A stretch of DNA of 64,000 nucleotides from NCBI GenBank assembly GCA_016025055.1, contig CP065590.1, positions 2,356,001 to 2,420,000 on the forward strand. The letters run 5' to 3'. Position numbers and translations under genes: made by a program. This document shows, in pieces, positions 62,148 to 64,000 of this stretch. The first letter of the stretch is position 1. Each line of letters begins with the position of its first letter. The notes under the pieces were generated by a model. The model did not search any database and was not told where the DNA came from. It saw nothing but the letters and a program-made list of their open reading frames with translations. This DNA comes from Chryseobacterium indologenes. Its GTDB lineage: Bacteria > Bacteroidota > Bacteroidia > Flavobacteriales > Weeksellaceae.

Positions 62148-62178
62148 TTGTGGGGTATTGAGGAAGTCTCTATCTTTG
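62148..62178 (+). promoter_or_regulatory. rRNA promoter P1
   Basis: TTG at 62148-62150, 20 bases, TATCTTTG at 62171-62178. Confidence 0.8.
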
Positions 62179-62329
62179 CCCCACTGAAAAACGAAAGATA
62201 TTCAGTAAGCGCAGAAGGGCTTTTAGATAAGCAAAAACAAAATACTCTTAAAAGAAACAGACGAAAAAAAACTTCAAAACTTTTTACAAAAAAAAAGTTG
62301 CCGGTTAAAAAAGAGTTTGTATCTTTGCA

Positions 62330-62337
62330 GTCCCAAT
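62330..62337 (+). promoter_or_regulatory. rRNA promoter P2 (-7 box only)
   Basis: TATCTTTG identical to the P1 box, but no TTG at proper spacing; the nearest is 29 bases upstream. Confidence 0.5.
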
Positions 62338-62423
62338 TAGAGGGAGCGCAGGAGTAGAGGGATTAAGGTTTCGAGAAGGGTTTAGGGTTACACAATAAAC
62401 TTTAAATTTTCTTCAAAAAACAT

Positions 62424-62454
62424 TTGGTCAATTCAAAATAAAGTTTTACTTTTG
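62424..62454 (+). promoter_or_regulatory. rRNA promoter P3
   Basis: TTG at 62424-62426, 20 bases, TACTTTTG at 62447-62454, about 140 bases before mature 16S. Confidence 0.8.
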
Positions 62455-62594
62455 CACTCGCAAATACGGAGCAACACTGACAGAAAGATTGCTTCGTTAT
62501 AAAGCGGAAGATATAAAGATCATTGACATACAATATAACAACCAAGTAAGGAAAAACTAAAGCGTTAAAAACTTTGAGTGAGTCAGACAAACAT

Positions 62595-64000
<1,406 letters not shown>

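Noticed and set aside
62148..62357. 69-residue frame in the rRNA leader
   Set aside because: It covers the P1 and P2 promoter boxes and is Lys-rich by chance in an A-rich leader.

Overview
The window is chromosomal DNA of a Chryseobacterium-like member of the Flavobacteriia (Weeksellaceae). The evidence is the 16S rRNA at the right end, flavobacterial promoters of the form TTG-N18..20-TAnnTTTG, type IX secretion (T9SS) sorting domains, GLPGLI and DUF families typical of the group, and the gene order ruvA-sprA-gcvH-vanZ.

Region 1 (1-17,250) is a mobile island. It holds the edge of a type I restriction-modification locus (hsdM), an RteC regulator, scrambled surface-polysaccharide remnants with an IS4-family element, a seven-gene cargo operon read leftward, its divergent MerR regulator, and the mobilisation and integration end of a CTnDOT-like element (relaxase MobB, MobA, DUF3408 protein, two excisionase-like proteins, tyrosine integrase). 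Most conjugation genes are absent from this stretch.

Region 2 (17,300-36,000) is ordinary core genome. It contains a tail-collar protein, a crotonase, a winged-helix regulator with matching palindromic operators before two operons, a Coq4/DUF4173/DUF1361 membrane operon, lipoproteins, a secreted subtilisin, dtd, greA, hinT, clpX, a T9SS surface protein with a tiny Gly-rich partner, a TlpA-like thioredoxin and a tRNA-Met.

Region 3 (36,300-42,500) is a peptide secretion locus on the minus strand: a VKOR-thioredoxin fusion, a 54-residue double-glycine precursor, a C39-peptidase ABC exporter, a second 52-residue Cys-rich peptide and an HlyD-type adaptor. Both small genes follow a conserved leader that also precedes the tail-collar gene 20 kb away. 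I regard this as the most interesting system in the window.

Region 4 (42,900-61,300) is core genome: a candidate small RNA, DUF3810, a FucP-type transporter, PlsC, GtrA, a GlcNAc kinase-like protein, malic enzyme, a LamB-type porin, ruvA, the 2.4-kilo-residue SprA of the T9SS translocon, gcvH and vanZ. Region 5 (61,300-64,000) is a repeat-rich spacer, tandem rRNA promoters and the start of an rRNA operon.

At least eight otherwise well-conserved genes carry a single-base shift inside an A or T run. These look more like homopolymer sequencing errors than real pseudogenes, and I annotate each as one gene with a frameshift.
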